Origin: Halorubrum distributum JCM 10118
Lineage (GTDB): Archaea > Halobacteriota > Halobacteria > Halobacteriales > Haloferacaceae
Assembly: GCF_000337335.1 (NCBI RefSeq)
Contig: NZ_AOJN01000027.1
Location: 1 to 64,000 of the forward strand
Length of the DNA: 64,000 nucleotides
Reading direction: 5' to 3'
The position numbers and the translations under genes are program-made. Positions 63,124 through 64,000 of the stretch are shown here, in pieces. The notes below the pieces were generated by a model. It was given only the letters and a program-made list of their open reading frames with translations, made no database searches and was not told where the DNA came from. Every line of letters begins with the position of its first letter. Position 1 is the first letter of the stretch.

Positions 63124-64000
63124 GTCGGTCACCGAGCCCGAGCGCTGCGCCGTGAAGACTGGGTGTGGGGAGAAGAGCGTGTGGGGACGGGTTCGATTTG
63201 AGGGCGATACGAGTAGTGGCCGAAACGAGCGGAGAGGCACACCGTGTTTCCGGTGAAATCGGGGTTTGGGTTGGTGTGGTTGTTGGGTGGGCGGGGTATC
63301 TTGTCCGAGAACTCTGACCGATCCAAAACAACGGGTTTTATTATCTGATCCAGAGTAAAGCTCGCCAAGCCAATTGGCGAAGGCTTGCCGAGCCATACAG
63401 TGTGTTTCATCGGAAACGTGGTCTCCCCCGTGATAGACTCGTCTGACACCTCCATCGAACACCGCATTTCCGGTGAAATAGGCTGGCAATCGCCCCCCTC
63501 GTTGCTGGTCTCGGTCTCCCTGTTCAAGTCGTTCTGCTGTCTGGCGCTATCTACTAATGTCTCCTTTACGCGCTCTCGTGTTTCTCTCGTGTTTCTCTCG
63601 TGTCGCACTTGTTTCATTCCGGCTTCACTCCCGCTGATTGGTGCGAATTCTCGTCGTCCGTTCACTCTGGTGGCGTGTTTCCCATTCGGTCTGTTTCGGC
63701 CGGTTGGCTCTCTGTCGTTCTAATCGCGTCGACCTCGGTTGTCCGAGGGTCCCGCCCTGAACAGCCCGTTAACACCTCTTAACCTACCTCTCCAGACCCC
63801 TTCCGACTAACCCTCTCGGTCATCCCTCGGCCGACCACCCCTCCCACCCATCCTAACTCTCCCACCCATCCGACCCTCCCACCCAACCCCCATTTTCACC
63901 GGAAACGTGGTGTGTGTCTCGACCGACCAACCCGTCCTCCGGTCGCCCCACGACTCCGCCTCACGACCGCGCCCCACACCCGGCCGCGAAACAGAACTCA
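63124..64000. other. Candidate replication origin with ORB-like motifs
   Basis: No convincing gene in about 880 bp. Four motifs of the form GTTTCCGGTGAAA: + strand at 63246-63259 and 63466-63479, minus strand at 63405-63417 and 63894-63906. The outer two have G-runs on their inner side (GGGG at 63261-63264; CCCCC at 63887-63891). + strand is G-rich at 63160-63300 and C-rich at 63780-63895. AT-rich GGGTTTTATTATC at 63333-63345 may be an unwinding site. A short tandem repeat TCTCGTGTT (63574-63603) is also present. Confidence 0.55.

Noticed and set aside
63574-63603. Possible CRISPR from the TCTCGTGTT repeats
   Set aside because: Units are about 11 bp and directly adjacent, with no spacers or cas genes.
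63129-63665. A 178-codon minus-strand frame in the origin-like region
   Set aside because: Product lacks haloarchaeal composition and spans ORB-like motifs and simple repeats.

Overview
The window is chromosomal DNA of a haloarchaeon, most likely Halorubrum or a close relative. Base composition is very GC-rich, the proteins are strongly acidic, and many genes are leaderless with a TATA-like box about 25-30 bp before the start codon. Genes point to the same group: XPB-like helicase, TrmB, Cdc48, archaeal-type adenylate kinase AdkA, SAMP1-like MoaD, TruA, PhoU with an AbrB domain, and several haloarchaea-only DUF families. The genus is an inference; no rRNA is present.

Layout. 1-1230: AT-richer edge with an uncharacterised gene and a gene remnant. 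1.2-8.9 kb: nuclease lipoprotein, helicase, AdkA/DUF5789 pair, TPP enzyme. 8.9-13 kb: oxidoreductase, DUF418 membrane protein, a truncated HTH gene and short repeats. 13-19.6 kb: MATE exporter, MscS channel, PAC2 protein, TrmB regulator, stress protein, DJ-1 protein. 19.6-26.9 kb: a copper/nitrous-oxide-reductase maturation cluster (SCO, TauE-like, HTH, NosY, NosF, NosD, NosL) without nosZ in view. 26.9-35.3 kb: carB, small haloarchaeal proteins, cdc48. 35.7-44.2 kb: larC, aspS, secreted proteins, VTT protein, NAD kinase, KaiC-like ATPase. 44.7-53.1 kb: tRNA-Gly(CCC), M28 peptidase, nadE, HTH regulator, truA/usp, cyclophilin, intron-containing tRNA-Glu(TTC), PLP enzyme, hydroxyacid dehydrogenase. 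53.2-63.1 kb: phoU/hydrolase, the SAMP1 operon, FAH-family enzyme, membrane protein, malic enzyme-phosphotransacetylase fusion, HTH regulator. 63.1-64.0 kb: gene-free and origin-like.

Two non-coding features stand out. First, four intergenic elements (about 2868-3207, 10149-10542, 35336-35562, 44221-44560), all on the + strand, share conserved boxes separated by hairpins whose sequences differ while pairing is kept, including a G.U pair in one copy. They are bounded by TTATAAA-type boxes and look like a structured RNA or RNA-like mobile repeat family. Second, the right end has four ORB-like motifs in alternating orientation, with G-runs pointing inward and opposite strand asymmetry on the two flanks, as expected for an Orc1/Cdc6-dependent origin.

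Gene cooperation. The nos/SCO/TauE block probably delivers copper to a periplasmic or membrane cuproenzyme. The MoaD operon supplies sulfur carrier or protein-modifier function. TrmB, AspRS, CarB, NAD kinase, NAD synthase and the malic/PTA enzyme are core metabolism. Translational coupling through ATGA or GTGA overlaps recurs (DUF5789-adkA, nosD-nosF-nosY, usp-truA, phoU-hydrolase, samp1-next gene).
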